Below are positions 1 to 7,048 of a stretch of DNA of 23,228 bases, piece after piece. Both the position numbers and the translations under genes were made by a program. The notes beneath the pieces were generated by a model that had not been told where the DNA came from, made no database searches, and saw only the letters and a list, made by a program, of their open reading frames with translations. The stretch's first letter is position 1; each line of letters opens with the position of its first letter. The DNA is from a virus: positions 1 to 23,228 of the IMG/VR virus record IMGVR_UViG_3300036398_002809; one strand, 5' to 3'.

Positions 1-529
1 CCTGAGTTGCGTGCCTCGCGTTTCCGCTCCGGTCTAGCCAAGCGCTGACACTGCCGCCACTTACCGTCAGGCTTGGGGCGTGACTCGCATCTAGCCAGAA
101 AGCAACGCCGGAGGCTGGAATCCCCGCGTCTGGCGTCACCACTCCGCTCGCCGCACCATACGGCCCCTCGCCAAGTGCGTTCACGGCCCGCACGCGGAAG
201 ATATAGCCGGTGCCATTCGTCAGGCCAGTGACCACAGCCGACGTTGCGGTGCTGGTGCCATCGGCAAACGTCGTCCACGTTGATCCTGAGTTGGACGAAT
301 ACTGCACTTGGTAATCAGTCGGCGGGGTGCCGAGCGCTGGGGCCGACCATGTGAGCGACACTTGGCCGTCGCCAGCAATGCCGACCGGCGAACCCGGCAC
401 GCCGGGGGTGGCGGGCCACTTGTTGACCCGCAAAAACTCCTCTGCCTCCCGCACCCGCCAGATACCGCTGGCAACGGATGGCGTGGGGTTCACCGTCAAC
501 CCGAAGTATGAGCCGTTGCGGCGTGGCAT
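1..529 (-). CDS. Tail fibre/adhesin with FN3 and LamG-like domains (3' end outside window)
   Basis: This gene starts with ATG at 529 and runs off the left edge, so 176 N-terminal residues are visible. Residues 1-43 hold a short leader ending in a GIWRVREAEEF segment, of the kind I know in front of tail-fibre domains. Residues 44-134 read as a fibronectin type III domain, with a typical GLTNGTGYIFRVRAVNALG strand. From residue 142 a FWLDASHAPSL...VSAWLDRSGN pattern begins, resembling the start of a LamG/concanavalin-like lectin domain. FN3 plus lectin-like modules in a phage usually bind host surface glycans or proteins. The start overlaps the stop of the preceding gene by one base (TGATG), which supports ATG at 529. 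It follows the collagen-like fibre gene, so it probably belongs to the same receptor-binding apparatus. The specific receptor cannot be read from the sequence. Confidence 0.85.
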   Translation of the reverse strand, partial: MPRRNGSYFGLTVNPTPSVASGIWRVREAEEFLRVNKWPATPGVPGSPVGIAGDGQVSLTWSAPALGTPPTDYQVQYSSNSGSTWTTFADGTSTATSAVVTGLTNGTGYIFRVRAVNALGEGPYGAASGVVTPDAGIPASGVAFWLDASHAPSLTVSGGSVSAWLDRSGNARHATQ

Positions 530-888
530 CACGAAATCTCTTCGTAGGACACGATGGCTTCCAAGTCGCCGCTATTGCTGGCAGTCAGCCGCAGGGCATC
601 GCCCTCCATGAGATACACAACGTCCTCGCGGGTGATGACCGAAAGCGTGGAGTCGGCAGGAACGGACACGGTATTGCAGATATGCCGCGTCACGCTGCCG
701 TCGAAGATCGAAACCGTAACGCTCGCGGCATCCACGCCATCGACGTTGGAGACGTAGAGCGACACGACGCGGAGCGTCTTATTGCTGGCGGCTGCATTGC
801 TGATGATCGCGGTGGCCGACGTTGTGATCGCCAGTTTGGCGTTCTTCGCTTCGACCTTCGTCGGATTGCACAGGTCAGGGATTGGCAT
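529..888 (-). CDS. Small beta-rich virion-type protein, unknown function
   Basis: The product is 119 aa with no signal peptide or membrane segment. The sequence is rich in Thr, Ser and Val with alternating hydrophobic residues, as in an all-beta domain; for example LRVVSLYVSNVDGVD is followed by ASVTVSIFDGS. The start ATG at 888 has an AGGAG ribosome site nearby, in the short gap after the fibre gene stop at 898. It sits between the collagen-like fibre and the FN3/lectin fibre genes, so a small tail-tip, chaperone or fibre-attachment role is likely. I recognise no family, and the role is inferred from position only. Confidence 0.75.
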   Translation of the reverse strand: MPIPDLCNPTKVEAKNAKLAITTSATAIISNAAASNKTLRVVSLYVSNVDGVDAASVTVSIFDGSVTRHICNTVSVPADSTLSVITREDVVYLMEGDALRLTASNSGDLEAIVSYEEIS

Positions 889-897
889 TCGCTACTC

Positions 898-2400
898 CTA
901 CATCCACCAGAATTTCTTTGCGGAAGCCGCTACGGTTACGGCCCCCGTTTGCCCGTTCACGCTGGTCACTGGCGCGGCAACCCACGCCCCATCGCCACGC
1001 AGATAGTTCGACGCCGATGCGGTGCCGGTGCCGAGCCTCGCGGTAGCCAGCACACCGCTCCCGATCTGCGAGGCGGGGAGGCTGGGGAGGCGGGCAACGT
1101 CGAACTGGCCCGAAGTCACCTGACTTGCGCTATGCGTATGAGAGAGGGCAGGTACATCGGTGCCGATGGCGAGCCCGAGATTCGTGCGCGCCGCCGAGGC
1201 CGTCGTCGCGCCGGTGCCGCCGTAGGCGACGGCAATCGCTGCACCTTGCCACTCGCCAATGGTGACAGCACTAACGCCCGCGACGCTGCCAGACTGCGAA
1301 ATCCCGAACTGTCCCGTCAGAGGGAAATTGACAGTAAACAGCGTACTTCCTGAAGATAAGTTGCCTCCGGTTGCGGTTAGACTTCCGGCCATCACCGACA
1401 TCACGCTGATCGCAGACGGCAGCCTCCCGTTCGCAAGCGTTCCCGTGAGGTCTGCCGCCGACCCGCTCGTGGCGACGGTCGCGAGGCCCGTAATGGTCGT
1501 CGCTGCCTGCGTTCCAGTGTGATTTGCCCGCTGCACCGCTGCGGCCTGGGCGGCGTTGGCCTTGGTCGTGGCGTCCGACGCGGCAGCCGAGGCTACGGCG
1601 GCGTCTGCGGCAGCTTGTGCCGTGCTGACGGGCTTCGAGGCGTCGCTGGTGTTATCCGCGTTGCCGAGGCCGACCATCGACTTGGTGACGCCGCTAACCG
1701 TTCCGGTGAACGTCGGGCTCGCGAGCGGGGCTTTCGCGGCGAGGCTGTTCGTCACGGTGGCCGAGAAGCTCGCGTCGTTCGCCAGTGCGGCGCTCAACTC
1801 TTGAAGCGTGTTCAAGCTCTCAGGGGCCGCACCCACGACGGCGGCGACCGCAGCGGAAACGTCACTCGTGCGGGCGATGTTCGAGGAGAGCCGCGCGTCG
1901 GGGAGAGTGCCGCTCGTCAAAAGCGAAGCGTTCGTGGTCGGCGGCGCGGCGGCAATGACGGCGCTTGTGAAGTCGCTGATGTCAGCGGCGACGTGCTGAT
2001 GGGTGGACGGCGGGAAGGTCGAGGGCTTGTCGGTGATGCCCGCCCAGGTCGTGGTGCCCGCAGGCCCGGCTGGTCCCGCTGGTCCCTGGATTCCGGCGAC
2101 GCCTTGGATTCCTTGAATTCCTTGCTCGCCGCGTTCGCCTTGCGGTCCCGTGGCCCCCGTTGCGCCGGTAGCCCCGGCGGGGATCGTGAAGTTCAGCACG
2201 GCCGCCGAGCTGGTGCCAGCGTTGACGACGCTCGCTGACGATCCCGGCGCACCCGTCGTCACGGTGCCGACCTGAACCGATGCAGCCGCGCCTGCCGTCC
2301 CCGTGGGGCCGACGCCACCGCTGACCGAAACGTCGATCTGCGTCTCTCCGACGCTCGCCGTGATCTGCTGGTTCGTCACGTTCGCGTTGATCGGCGGCAT
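898..2400 (-). CDS. Collagen-like tail fibre protein
   Basis: This 500-aa protein is built like a trimeric phage tail fibre. Residues about 76-116 form a collagen-like stretch of Gly-X-Y triplets (GATGATGPQGERGEQ and on to GPAGPAGPAG), which is expected to form a triple helix. The rest is Ala/Thr/Ser-rich repeats with HxH-type motifs (THQH near 132-135, HTH in the second half) and the NGQTGAVTV segment common near fibre C-termini. The protein ends with an aromatic tail, KKFWWM. The frame is open upstream to a Met at 2469, but ATG 2400 is the better start: it overlaps the TGA of the preceding gene by one base, like other junctions here, and leaves a sensible N-terminus (MPPINANV). It lies directly downstream of a baseplate-like gene, which fits tail assembly. 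Confidence 0.88.
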   Translation of the reverse strand: MPPINANVTNQQITASVGETQIDVSVSGGVGPTGTAGAAASVQVGTVTTGAPGSSASVVNAGTSSAAVLNFTIPAGATGATGATGPQGERGEQGIQGIQGVAGIQGPAGPAGPAGTTTWAGITDKPSTFPPSTHQHVAADISDFTSAVIAAAPPTTNASLLTSGTLPDARLSSNIARTSDVSAAVAAVVGAAPESLNTLQELSAALANDASFSATVTNSLAAKAPLASPTFTGTVSGVTKSMVGLGNADNTSDASKPVSTAQAAADAAVASAAASDATTKANAAQAAAVQRANHTGTQAATTITGLATVATSGSAADLTGTLANGRLPSAISVMSVMAGSLTATGGNLSSGSTLFTVNFPLTGQFGISQSGSVAGVSAVTIGEWQGAAIAVAYGGTGATTASAARTNLGLAIGTDVPALSHTHSASQVTSGQFDVARLPSLPASQIGSGVLATARLGTGTASASNYLRGDGAWVAAPVTSVNGQTGAVTVAASAKKFWWM

Positions 2401-2714
2401 CAAAGCACCTCCACGAAGCCGGTGAGGGCCGTTCGCGTGGCCTGGTTCTCGGTCCACTTCATTTGCCACCCGTAGGTGCCGCGAGCCAGGGCGGCGGTCT
2501 GCGTGTCGGTGAGGCTCACGTTTACCTGTCCGGCCGTGGCCGAGACGAACGACACGGTGAGCGGCTGCACCTCGGCACCACTCACCAGCGACGTGATGCC
2601 AGCGGTCACGGTGTAAGAGGCCAGCGATATGGAGAAGTCCACCATTGCGCTGAAGTCATCTGATCGTTTGAACGACAGATTGAGCGTGCCCGGCGTTTGA
2701 TCGTAGGAGGCCAT
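2400..2714 (-). CDS. Baseplate upper protein (BppU)-like small tail protein
   Basis: This 104-aa protein has the look of N-terminal domains of baseplate upper proteins. It is all-beta in character, with an early FKRSDDFSAMVDFSI segment, a LTDTQTAALARGTYGWQMKW segment and a closing TALTGFVEVL strand. Such proteins anchor receptor-binding fibres to the tail tip, which fits its place immediately before the collagen-like fibre gene. ATG 2714 overlaps the TAA of the preceding gene by one base. The family assignment is by pattern only. A generic small tail protein is the alternative. Confidence 0.7.
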   Translation of the reverse strand: MASYDQTPGTLNLSFKRSDDFSAMVDFSISLASYTVTAGITSLVSGAEVQPLTVSFVSATAGQVNVSLTDTQTAALARGTYGWQMKWTENQATRTALTGFVEVL

Positions 2715-3004
2715 TAGTTTGTGCCCTCGGTATTAGCAGGCCGTGCAAGCACCTGCTGGATCTCCTGCTGGCCCTTGGCGAGCTCCTGGAGCGTGTCGGC
2801 CTGCTTCGCCATCGTCTCTTTCGTGCTCTCCAGAAACTCGACGTGCGACTGCACCACCGGCTCCACAACGCTGTCGTGCAGGGCAATCGCCGCTTCACGC
2901 CCGAAGTAGAGAACGACGGCCAGAATCACGCACGGCACGCCGAACCGATCCGCGATCCGCAGGAATGTGTCGAGCACGCCCTGCTTGAGTTCTTCCGCTG
3001 TCAT
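2714..3004 (-). CDS. Small single-span membrane protein with coiled coil (holin/antiholin candidate)
   Basis: The product is 96 aa. A hydrophobic stretch around residues 22-36 (FGVPCVILAVVLYFG) makes one membrane span. It is followed by a charged helical region rich in Glu, Gln and Lys that is likely to form a coiled coil and ends in a polar tail. The frame is open further upstream, but ATG 3004 gives a four-base ATGA overlap with the preceding gene and an ordinary N-terminus (MTAEELKQG). The next gene upstream also encodes a single-span protein and the cassette includes a peptidase, so a role in membrane permeabilisation or lysis is possible. No holin family can be named from the sequence. 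Confidence 0.78.
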   Translation of the reverse strand: MTAEELKQGVLDTFLRIADRFGVPCVILAVVLYFGREAAIALHDSVVEPVVQSHVEFLESTKETMAKQADTLQELAKGQQEIQQVLARPANTEGTN

Positions 3005-3342
3005 CGCCGCATCTCCGTCTGCCAGCCTACAAGTGCAATGCGATTGCTGGCAGATTTCATCCACCACGCCAGGATCGCTTTGACAATTTCTTGAATCAGC
3101 ACACCCAGCACGAGCGTGAGGATGATCCCCATGCGGACGTTCTGCCGTTCGCTGCGTTCGATGCTGGCGGAAACCTGCTCAAGCATCACGCCGTAGGAGT
3201 CGGGCCGGGCTTGCGAGATCGCCACGGCGGGCCACTTGCGGACCACGCGCCGCACCAGGCGGGAGACGAGCGGCTTTCCGGCGAGGTGCTTTCTGGCCGA
3301 CAGGCTGGCCCACACGGCGGCGTCGAGGTCTTCGAGGCTCAC
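3001..3342 (-). CDS. Small membrane protein (holin-like candidate)
   Basis: This 113-aa protein begins with GTG at 3342, forming a GTGA overlap with the stop of the upstream lipoprotein gene. The first half is basic and soluble-looking, with several Arg and Lys. A hydrophobic segment (MGIILTLVLGVLIQEIVKAILAWWM) lies at about residues 70-95, and a short polar tail follows. This one-span topology is compatible with a small holin, pinholin or spanin-like protein, but no family signature is visible. It sits between the lipoprotein and the coiled-coil membrane protein in a tightly overlapped run. Confidence 0.75.
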   Translation of the reverse strand: MSLEDLDAAVWASLSARKHLAGKPLVSRLVRRVVRKWPAVAISQARPDSYGVMLEQVSASIERSERQNVRMGIILTLVLGVLIQEIVKAILAWWMKSASNRIALVGWQTEMRR

Positions 3343-3605
3343 TTCGCCACCTTCTTTCCGGTGCCTTTGCAGACGGGGCAGGTAAACACGGAGATTCCAT
3401 CACCACTGCGCACCTTGCCCTTGCCATCGCAGTTGTCGCACTTGTCCGACGCCGGGGCCGGTGCCATCTCTTGGCTGAGCTTGACGCTCATGCGGGCTGT
3501 CTCGCAGGCCAGATCCGCCACGATGTCGGGGTGGTCAGGCTGCACCACGCCGCAGCTGGGCACGCCCAGCAGCATCACGCCGGTGACGAGGGCGGCCGTC
3601 TTCAT
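3339..3605 (-). CDS. Small lipoprotein with DnaJ-type CxxCxGxG motifs
   Basis: This 88-aa protein has a lipoprotein signal: MKTAALVTGVMLLGVPSC, with the lipobox Cys at residue 18. Near the C-terminus it has two zinc-ribbon half motifs of the DnaJ type, CDNCDGKGK at 56-64 and CPVCKGTGK at 76-84. In DnaJ, repeats of this type bind zinc and unfolded clients. Here only one pair is present, on an exported, membrane-anchored peptide. The start is fixed by an ATGA overlap with the peptidase gene at 3602-3605. A much longer open frame through this region is an artefact of the peptidase gene in another frame. By position between a peptidase and membrane proteins it could be an outer spanin-like or chaperone-like lysis component; that is inference. 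Confidence 0.85.
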   Translation of the reverse strand: MKTAALVTGVMLLGVPSCGVVQPDHPDIVADLACETARMSVKLSQEMAPAPASDKCDNCDGKGKVRSGDGISVFTCPVCKGTGKKVAK

Positions 3606-4513
3606 AGAACGCCTCCGGTCCAATCGGGCAGCGTGCGGGGCGGGAAGCCTGCGTAGCCGCTCAAAGCGAATGAGTCTTCGCCCGAGAGCATCGACGTGCA
3701 GGTGGCGGCCTCGACCCATCCGGCCGACCGCTGGAACTGCGGCGGCAGGTTGGGGTCTACGCTGCCCGAGTAGCAATCCGCCCACGAGTTCACGCAGAGC
3801 AGGGCAGGCTTCGGGCTCCACCGCACGCCCGCGAACATCATGCAATGAGCCCACTGGCCCATCGGCGTGAGGTAGCCATCGCGGAGCGTCATGGAGAAGC
3901 CACGCATGGAGCACACGGCCACCGGGTAGCCGTTCTGGATCGCCCGTGCGGCATCCTCGAACGTCTTCACCAAGGCCACGCTGCTCACCTTGTGCTTTGC
4001 GGCGAACGGCTCGAACCGATCCGGCACGCCGTCGCGGCCCCATTCCTTTTCCCGCTGCCCCGAGTTGTCGGTGAACGCCACGCCGTCGTAATTGATCCCG
4101 TAGTGCAGCGTGCCGTAGTTCGTCACGGCCTTCGCTGCCGCGCCGCCATAGGAACCGTCGCCGCCGAGGTTCCGGCCTCCGCGAATTTCCACGCGGGAAA
4201 AGGCGTAAATCGAGGCCTCGAGCACCCGCCCGCCGTAACTCTCCCGCTCGTTTCGCAGGAGGATGTCGCAGGCCGCGAGGATGTCGCACGACAATGCCCA
4301 GCCCCAGCCGACGCAGCTGCCGATCTTCTGGGCTCCACGCTTCCAATCGGGGGCCACCTTGAGCAGGTAGTGCCCGAGGTTCACGTCTTTGCGTTCGTCC
4401 AGCACCAGGTCGGGGCCAGCCTGCGCGAGCGTCGGCCGGGCGAGCGTCGCCAGGAAGTCGTCGGTGCCCTTCCGGTCGGGCTGGTATCCCATTAAGGGGA
4501 TGAAGTCGGCCAC
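3602..4513 (-). CDS. Papain-like (C1 family) cysteine peptidase
   Basis: This 303-aa protein carries the three landmarks of a C1-type peptidase. There is a nucleophile in KIGSCVGWGWA (Cys67) with a Gln a few residues before it, a His in QWAHCMMFAG (His223), and an Asn in CVNSWADC (Asn242, matching the NSW of papain). The spacing suits a single catalytic domain. No signal peptide is visible, so export would need another route or lysis. Virion-associated and lysis-linked peptidases of this kind are known from phages, but the substrate here is unknown. Candidates are host envelope protein, peptidoglycan cross-bridge peptides or virion precursors. It lies in a run of overlapped genes for membrane, secreted and lipoproteins, which favours a lysis or envelope role. 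Confidence 0.88.
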   Translation of the reverse strand: MADFIPLMGYQPDRKGTDDFLATLARPTLAQAGPDLVLDERKDVNLGHYLLKVAPDWKRGAQKIGSCVGWGWALSCDILAACDILLRNERESYGGRVLEASIYAFSRVEIRGGRNLGGDGSYGGAAAKAVTNYGTLHYGINYDGVAFTDNSGQREKEWGRDGVPDRFEPFAAKHKVSSVALVKTFEDAARAIQNGYPVAVCSMRGFSMTLRDGYLTPMGQWAHCMMFAGVRWSPKPALLCVNSWADCYSGSVDPNLPPQFQRSAGWVEAATCTSMLSGEDSFALSGYAGFPPRTLPDWTGGVL

Positions 4514-4516
4514 GGT

Positions 4517-4993
4517 CTAGCCTCCGTTGCCGATGCCAGCCCACGCAATCGCCCTGCACGCCTCGCCGTAGGCCCGCCGCAGGTCGGCGTCCACCGGCTT
4601 CACGTCGAGCCCAACCACGCCCGTCATCGCCTTCTCGACGGCCTCACGCAGGCCGGGGTACTGCCCCGGCTTCACGCCACCTAGGCGACGCCATGCGATG
4701 TCCAGCGACAATACGGTGAAGCCCCGCAGCGATCGCGTGTCGGTGAATACCACCTCGGTGGTCACGGCGTCGCCCGCCACGACCACGGCGGCCTTCTCCC
4801 ACACCGATGCCCAGATGGCCCGCTCGGCCGGGCTGGCCGCCTTCAGCGCACGGGCAACGTCGGCCACCTTCGTCTTCATGTCGTCACTCACGTCGATCAA
4901 GAACGTCGGCGCGGCCTGCTTGGGCTGCGGCATCCCAAACGCCGCAACGCAGCCGAGTACAAACGCGATGGCAAGCCGAGTACCGACGCTCAT
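4517..4993 (-). CDS. Exported or membrane-anchored protein, unknown function
   Basis: The product is 158 aa. It starts at ATG 4993, which makes an ATGA overlap with the upstream gene. Residues 1-21 (RLAIAFVLGCVAAFGM) form a signal peptide or N-terminal anchor. The mature part is a helical and beta mix with FLIDVSDDMKTKVADVARAL and ends in AWAGIGNGG. It contains no metal or catalytic motif I can recognise. It directly precedes the papain-like peptidase gene, separated by three bases, so it may be a partner, inhibitor or envelope-side component of that system. Confidence 0.75.
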   Translation of the reverse strand: MSVGTRLAIAFVLGCVAAFGMPQPKQAAPTFLIDVSDDMKTKVADVARALKAASPAERAIWASVWEKAAVVVAGDAVTTEVVFTDTRSLRGFTVLSLDIAWRRLGGVKPGQYPGLREAVEKAMTGVVGLDVKPVDADLRRAYGEACRAIAWAGIGNGG

Positions 4994-5271
4994 TTCTTCG
5001 CCTTCGAGGTGTTGCCGAGCATCACGTCGAGCAGCTGCTGGCACAGGGCCACGCCTTCGGTGCAGCCCGCCGCCCGTAGCCTCGTGGCCAGGTCAAGCAC
5101 GACGTGCAGGTCTTTGCCCGTCACGCTTGGGGCCGCTTCACCTGGGGCCGCCACCGCACGGTCTTGCCAGTGGGCTTGGGCTTTGCGAGCCACGGCGGCA
5201 ATCGCGGGGCCAGCGACGAGAGCCACTGCCGCCAGAGCGGCGACGATACGAATGGCAGCATCAAGGGTCAC
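4990..5271 (-). CDS. Small membrane protein, unknown function
   Basis: The product is 93 aa, starting with GTG at 5271 in a GTGA overlap with the upstream stop. This is preferred over a more distant in-frame Met at 5397, which lies inside the upstream gene. A hydrophobic segment covers residues about 5-27 (AIRIVAALAAVALVAGPAIAAVA). A polar region follows, then a short helical C-terminal domain with Cys residues (LRAAGCTEGVALCQQLLDV). It is a single-span protein in the candidate lysis/envelope cassette. No family is recognised. Confidence 0.73.
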   Translation of the reverse strand: MTLDAAIRIVAALAAVALVAGPAIAAVARKAQAHWQDRAVAAPGEAAPSVTGKDLHVVLDLATRLRAAGCTEGVALCQQLLDVMLGNTSKAKK

Positions 5272-5570
5272 TTCGCTCCCTCCACTTGGAGAAGGCACCA
5301 CCGCACAAGGGCTTCGCCCTGCGGCGTTTTGAGAATGTCCGCAAGCAACCGCACCAGTTGGTCGTCGGCCGTGGCGTTCGTCTTCGAGGCCAGCCACTCG
5401 GCGGCTTCCGAGACGATGAGGCTCTTGCGGTACGGGTCAGCCTCATTCACAAACCTTTGGGCATAGGCGATGAGCGGAGCCCATGCCTGCAAAAGGGCCA
5501 GGGACTGCCACAGGTTCAGCTTGTTGCCGTAGAGGGCGATCTCTTGGTCGGTCGCGCCGTAGTTCTGCAT
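5268..5570 (-). CDS. Small helical phage protein, unknown function
   Basis: The product is 100 aa and mostly alpha-helical by composition, with no signal peptide and no clear membrane span, although the segment LWQSLALLQAWAPLIAYAQ is hydrophobic and amphipathic. ATG 5570 has a strong GGAGG site a few bases upstream, making this the first well-translated gene of the run that leads into the peptidase cassette. The family is unknown. Confidence 0.75.
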   Translation of the reverse strand: MQNYGATDQEIALYGNKLNLWQSLALLQAWAPLIAYAQRFVNEADPYRKSLIVSEAAEWLASKTNATADDQLVRLLADILKTPQGEALVRWCLLQVEGAK

Positions 5571-5581
5571 TGGTGGGCCTC

Positions 5582-5833
5582 CTACCCCGAGTCTGCCCCG
5601 CCACCCCCTCCGTCTTGCAGTTCGTCCGACAAGCCGTTCACCGTGTCATTGCAGAAGTCGTAGAACCAGTCGAAGCAGTCTTTCACTTCCTGCCGGGCGT
5701 CCTTCACGTCCAGGCGGTACGGCCAGCGGAAATGGTCGCCATCCTTCACGGTGCCGTCGCCTTCGCAGAGGTAGACGCTGATGTACTTCTGCGAGAAATC
5801 CACGACGATCTTCCCCAGGATTGGGTCGCTCAT
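5582..5833 (-). CDS. Small acidic protein, unknown function
   Basis: The product is 83 aa, with start ATG 5833 in an ATGA overlap with the upstream HTH-like gene. It has a beta-like first half (GKIVVDFSQKYISVYLCEG), a middle part rich in Asp and aromatic residues (CFDWFYDFCNDTV) and a flexible Gly-rich tail (DGGGGGADSG). No known domain was seen. The glycine tail and acidity could suit a small inhibitor or DNA mimic, but nothing in the sequence proves this. Confidence 0.7.
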   Translation of the reverse strand: MSDPILGKIVVDFSQKYISVYLCEGDGTVKDGDHFRWPYRLDVKDARQEVKDCFDWFYDFCNDTVNGLSDELQDGGGGGADSG

Positions 5834-6174
5834 TCGCCGCCCTCCATGTGCCGCAGATCCTCGGGCGTCTCGATCTGTCGCAGCTGGAATTGCGTGGGCT
5901 TCGTCACCGCCCGCTCGTAGCGGGTGTGCTCGTCCCATCGGGCCTGAATCTCCTTGCAGGCCTGCTCGATCTCGCGGGGCGTGGGGTCGCGCTGGCGTTC
6001 GGGCTTGAAACGGAACCGGCGGTCGTGCCGTGGCGGCAGATGGGCGACGGCTTTCAGCCTTATGAGCTGATCCTTCGTGATCGTCCAATGCGTGCAGATC
6101 GAGTACATCGACGAGTGCGATGCCCACTGAATCCGCAGCGTCTGGAAATCAATGGTCGCCGTCACGCCCGCCAT
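5830..6174 (-). CDS. Small HTH-like protein with DPTP motif
   Basis: The product is 114 aa. The segment HWTITKDQLIRLKAV (about residues 29-43) looks like the helix pair of a DNA-binding domain, and a basic stretch, RHDRRFRFKPERQR, follows. The C-terminal half starts with DPTPREIEQACKEIQARW, a motif also present in the HTH gene at 8466-8702 (DPTPDEIAERARECRE). I recall this combination from planctomycete phages and genomes. ATG 6174 overlaps the glycosyltransferase gene by 26 bases. A later Met at codon 23 is possible but would cut away part of the domain. The role is probably regulatory. The target is unknown. Confidence 0.72.
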   Translation of the reverse strand: MAGVTATIDFQTLRIQWASHSSMYSICTHWTITKDQLIRLKAVAHLPPRHDRRFRFKPERQRDPTPREIEQACKEIQARWDEHTRYERAVTKPTQFQLRQIETPEDLRHMEGGE

Positions 6175-7048
6175 CGGTCGGCTCCATCCAGTGCATGACC
6201 GTTCTCATCGACGGGTCGAGATACAACTTCTGCCCCGTCCGCTCCGTGATGCTGCGGTGATAGCCAACGTGCTCGCAATCCTTGTCGCCGTCGTAGTGCC
6301 CCCGCAGGTAGGCGAAGCTGTCGTAGATCGCCATGCCGCCGAACGCGCTCACCACTGGCACCGGCGGCGATCCCACTGGCGGAAGCCACTGGTGCTTCCA
6401 GCCGCCAAGCCCGGCCGTGTAGTCGTCGAACGTGGAATTGAGCCGCAAGGCCCAGGCGTCATAGTGAACCCATCCACGCACGAGTTTCGGCTGCTTGTCC
6501 TCGCCCTGTGCCATCACGGGGTATTCGATGAGAGACACGCTCGCCATGCCGTAGGCGTCGGGCGTGGCGGCCAGCGCCCCCACACCATGCAGGAAGCCCG
6601 AGTGCGACCATCCGCCCCACGCATCCCAATCCACGACCACCACGAAGTCGGCGTTGGCGTGGTGCTTACGGACCCACTCTTGGCACGCCGTGCGGTACTC
6701 GGCCAGGGCGATCGTGCGGCGTCCCGCGAACTCGGCCCCGTAGTGCTCGCGGCCCAGCGTGCGATCTCGGAAAGACGCCTGCCGGTGAGCAGCGCAGAAC
6801 GTTTCCAACACCTCCACCGTGTCGTCTGCATTGTCGTTCGTTTCGACTCGAAGAGCCCACGAGCCGCACGACTCAACCAGCTGCTCTAGCCGCAGGAGGT
6901 TGTTCCGCAGGTGCGGCCCGCAGTTGCGAGCCAGGCCCACGAAGACCACCGACGAGTCCTTCAGGATCGACTCGCCCGCCTCGGCAAGCCGCAGGTAGTC
7001 GGCCGCGAACGGCTCCAGTGGATAGACCAAGTGATCGGGGATGTTCAT
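6149..7048 (-). CDS. Glycosyltransferase, GT-A type, CAP59/mannosyltransferase-like
   Basis: The product is 299 aa. It begins a Rossmann-like GT-A fold with VVFVGLARNCGPHLRNNL (34-51). It has a DxD-like metal/nucleotide-sugar motif in VVVVDWDAWGG (Asp140-Trp-Asp142). It then has SAFGGMAIYDSFAY (234-247) and CEHVGYHRSI (258-267), which match the layout I know from CAP59-like mannosyltransferases. ATG 7048 makes an ATGA overlap with the SAM methyltransferase gene, and the pair is surely co-translated. A phage enzyme like this could decorate the host envelope (receptor masking or superinfection exclusion), a virion protein or phage DNA. The sequence does not tell which. The N-terminal extension of the open frame beyond 7048 lies inside the methyltransferase gene and is not used. 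Confidence 0.82.
   Translation of the reverse strand: MNIPDHLVYPLEPFAADYLRLAEAGESILKDSSVVFVGLARNCGPHLRNNLLRLEQLVESCGSWALRVETNDNADDTVEVLETFCAAHRQASFRDRTLGREHYGAEFAGRRTIALAEYRTACQEWVRKHHANADFVVVVDWDAWGGWSHSGFLHGVGALAATPDAYGMASVSLIEYPVMAQGEDKQPKLVRGWVHYDAWALRLNSTFDDYTAGLGGWKHQWLPPVGSPPVPVVSAFGGMAIYDSFAYLRGHYDGDKDCEHVGYHRSITERTGQKLYLDPSMRTVMHWMEPTDGGRDGDH

Noticed and set aside
478-1353. Long plus-strand open frames opposite the tail-fibre genes (also 1519-2238)
   Set aside because: The minus strand encodes recognisable fibre domains; the plus-strand products are low-complexity Arg/Gly-rich shadows.
2401-2469. A start 23 codons upstream for the collagen-like fibre
   Set aside because: It lies inside the baseplate-like gene, while ATG 2400 has the usual one-base stop/start overlap.
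3339-4559. A single 406-codon minus-strand frame covering the lipoprotein and peptidase region
   Set aside because: Only its last 88 codons, from MKTAAL, make a sensible protein; the rest is the peptidase gene read in the wrong frame.
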